From: Alphaproteobacteria bacterium
GTDB taxonomy: Bacteria > Pseudomonadota > Alphaproteobacteria > Micropepsales > Micropepsaceae
NCBI GenBank assembly: GCA_003131925.1
Contig: PKWC01000146.1
Location: forward strand, 6,620 to 12,518
Direction of reading: 5' to 3'
DNA length: 5,899 nucleotides
The notes under the pieces were generated by a model, which worked only from the letters and a program-made list of their open reading frames with translations, made no database searches and was not told the origin of the DNA. Of this stretch, positions 5,242 through 5,899 are shown one piece after another (position 1 is the first letter of the stretch; the number at the start of each line of letters is the position of its first letter). The position numbers and the translations under genes were made by a program.

Positions 5242-5321
5242 AAGCTGGATTCGCGATTCGATTTGATCGGATATCGCTGCAGTTCATTCCGTGTAACGTC
5301 AATCGCCTGCCTCGCGGCTGT

Positions 5322-5899
5322 TCAAAACGTACTCGACTGCACGATGGCTTTCAGGCGTTCGGCGAGGGAGAGCCTGTCTTCGGTGAATCCGCTGTCGATC
5401 CACCATGCCTCCACTTCGGCGAGCACGCGCCCGACATGCGGTCCTTCGGGAACGCCGGCAGCCATCACGTCGCGGCCGGTGAGCGGGAAGCGCGGGCGCG
5501 TCCAGGTGTCGGCGAGCGCGAGGAGGGCGCGCCAGGCGATCGCGTTGGAATCCTTCCCGTCTTCCGACCAGCGCAGAAACACGCGATCCCTGAAGCGCCG
5601 GACACCCAGCCAATAGAGCAAGCGGTGAACCTCGCGCACCGACAGATAGGGCACGAGTTTTTCGCTTGCGCCGGCGAGATCCTCGATGCGTTCGCGGTTC
5701 TCGTTCGAGAGTCGCAGACGCTCGTCGAGAGCCCTCGCAAGAATCGAATCGTCGGGGAGAAGCGCGGCGAGACGCAGGACAGGATCGGCTGTGAAGAAAT
5801 GCGCCATGTCGATCGCAATCAGCCGCTCGAGGCGATCGAGCCGCGCGCCGCCCGGAACGATCTCTGCAAGAATTCCCGTCGCCGCCATCGCGCGCAGTG
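5322..5899 (-). CDS. cca: CCA tRNA nucleotidyltransferase, C-terminal part (5' end outside window)
   Basis: The visible 191 residues are the C-terminal half of a class II CCA-adding enzyme or poly(A) polymerase family protein, which adds or repairs the 3' CCA of tRNAs in the cytoplasm. The frame stays open to the window end with LRAMAATGILAEIVPG, so the ATG at 5888 is internal, not a start. The family is about 400 residues long. The helical neck/body/tail region is recognisable from ATGILAEIVPG, RLERLIAIDMA, the RLAALLPDD segment and LSNENRERIEDL, then the C-terminal LTGRDVMAAGVPEGPHVGRVL and an EAWWIDSGFTEDR tail, a pattern I associate with alphaproteobacterial members. The nucleotidyltransferase head with its catalytic DxD is outside the window, so activity cannot be judged. 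The gene converges on the repeat-protein gene. The stop is TGA at 5322-5324. Confidence 0.9.
   Translation of the reverse strand, partial: LRAMAATGILAEIVPGGARLDRLERLIAIDMAHFFTADPVLRLAALLPDDSILARALDERLRLSNENRERIEDLAGASEKLVPYLSVREVHRLLYWLGVRRFRDRVFLRWSEDGKDSNAIAWRALLALADTWTRPRFPLTGRDVMAAGVPEGPHVGRVLAEVEAWWIDSGFTEDRLSLAERLKAIVQSSTF

Larger units (their letters stand above)
5125..5321. other. Convergent intergenic region
   Basis: This 197-base gap separates the ends of the repeat-protein gene (plus) and the CCA enzyme gene (minus). It holds the inverted hairpin-repeat pair described separately (5151-5241) and a further GCTGGATTC copy at 5244-5252. The open frames that cross it are artefacts of the repeats. 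From about 5253 to 5321 I see nothing recognisable, and no T-run terminator for either gene. Confidence 0.6.

Noticed and set aside
5128..5616. A 162-residue plus-strand open frame
   Set aside because: It starts in the intergenic repeats and continues antisense to the CCA enzyme. Peptides encoded by such repeats are common false genes.
1..5899. CRISPR array, tRNA or rRNA genes, insertion sequence or phage genes
   Set aside because: I saw no regularly spaced direct repeats with unique spacers, no cloverleaf with a CCA-end pattern, no rRNA core sequence, and no transposase or integrase motif on either strand.

Overview
The window is GC-rich DNA that looks like a proteobacterial chromosome, most likely an alphaproteobacterium and perhaps Hyphomicrobiales-like. 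The reasons are a Tat-type Rieske subunit of the bc1 complex followed at once by a Shine-Dalgarno for the next gene, a trmL-hemF pair beside petA (an order I recall from rhizobial relatives), and an alphaproteobacterial-looking CCA-adding enzyme. The taxonomic call rests on protein character and gene order only.

Layout, left to right. (1) 12-566, minus: petA, the Rieske iron-sulfur subunit, running out of the window towards a presumed petB. (2) 756-1618, minus: a two-gene toxin-antitoxin module. An antitoxin-like protein (1166-1618) overlaps a PIN-domain VapC-type toxin (756-1169) by four bases. Its promoter and a palindrome lie in a short AT-rich island (about 1641-1680) that it shares with the divergent trmL. 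(3) 1697-3680, plus: trmL (tRNA wobble 2'-O-methyltransferase) and hemF (oxygen-dependent coproporphyrinogen III oxidase) overlap as ATGA. A TerC-family membrane protein follows after a 20-base gap. (4) 3913-5124, plus: a secreted protein made of seven degenerate GloVer-type repeats of about 50 residues, probably a seven-bladed beta-propeller, with its own ribosome binding site. (5) 5125-5321: a convergent gap holding an inverted pair of hairpin repeats of the GTCATTCC...GGAATGAC kind. (6) 5322-5899, minus: the C-terminal part of a CCA tRNA nucleotidyltransferase, cut by the window end.

How the genes relate. petA, hemF, trmL and cca are housekeeping functions (respiration, haem synthesis, tRNA modification and maturation). 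The toxin-antitoxin pair appears to be an accessory module placed between petA and trmL. The TerC-like protein may share transcription with hemF and could export a metal such as manganese. The repeat protein is a stand-alone exported protein of unknown function.

The most interesting items are the toxin-antitoxin module, whose antitoxin is not a standard VapB (an N-terminal domain resembling the DUF7662 type joined to a toxin-neutralising-like tail), its overlapping promoter/operator architecture, the seven-repeat circularly phased propeller, and the inverted hairpin repeat pair. I found no CRISPR array, rRNA, tRNA gene, transposase or phage gene.
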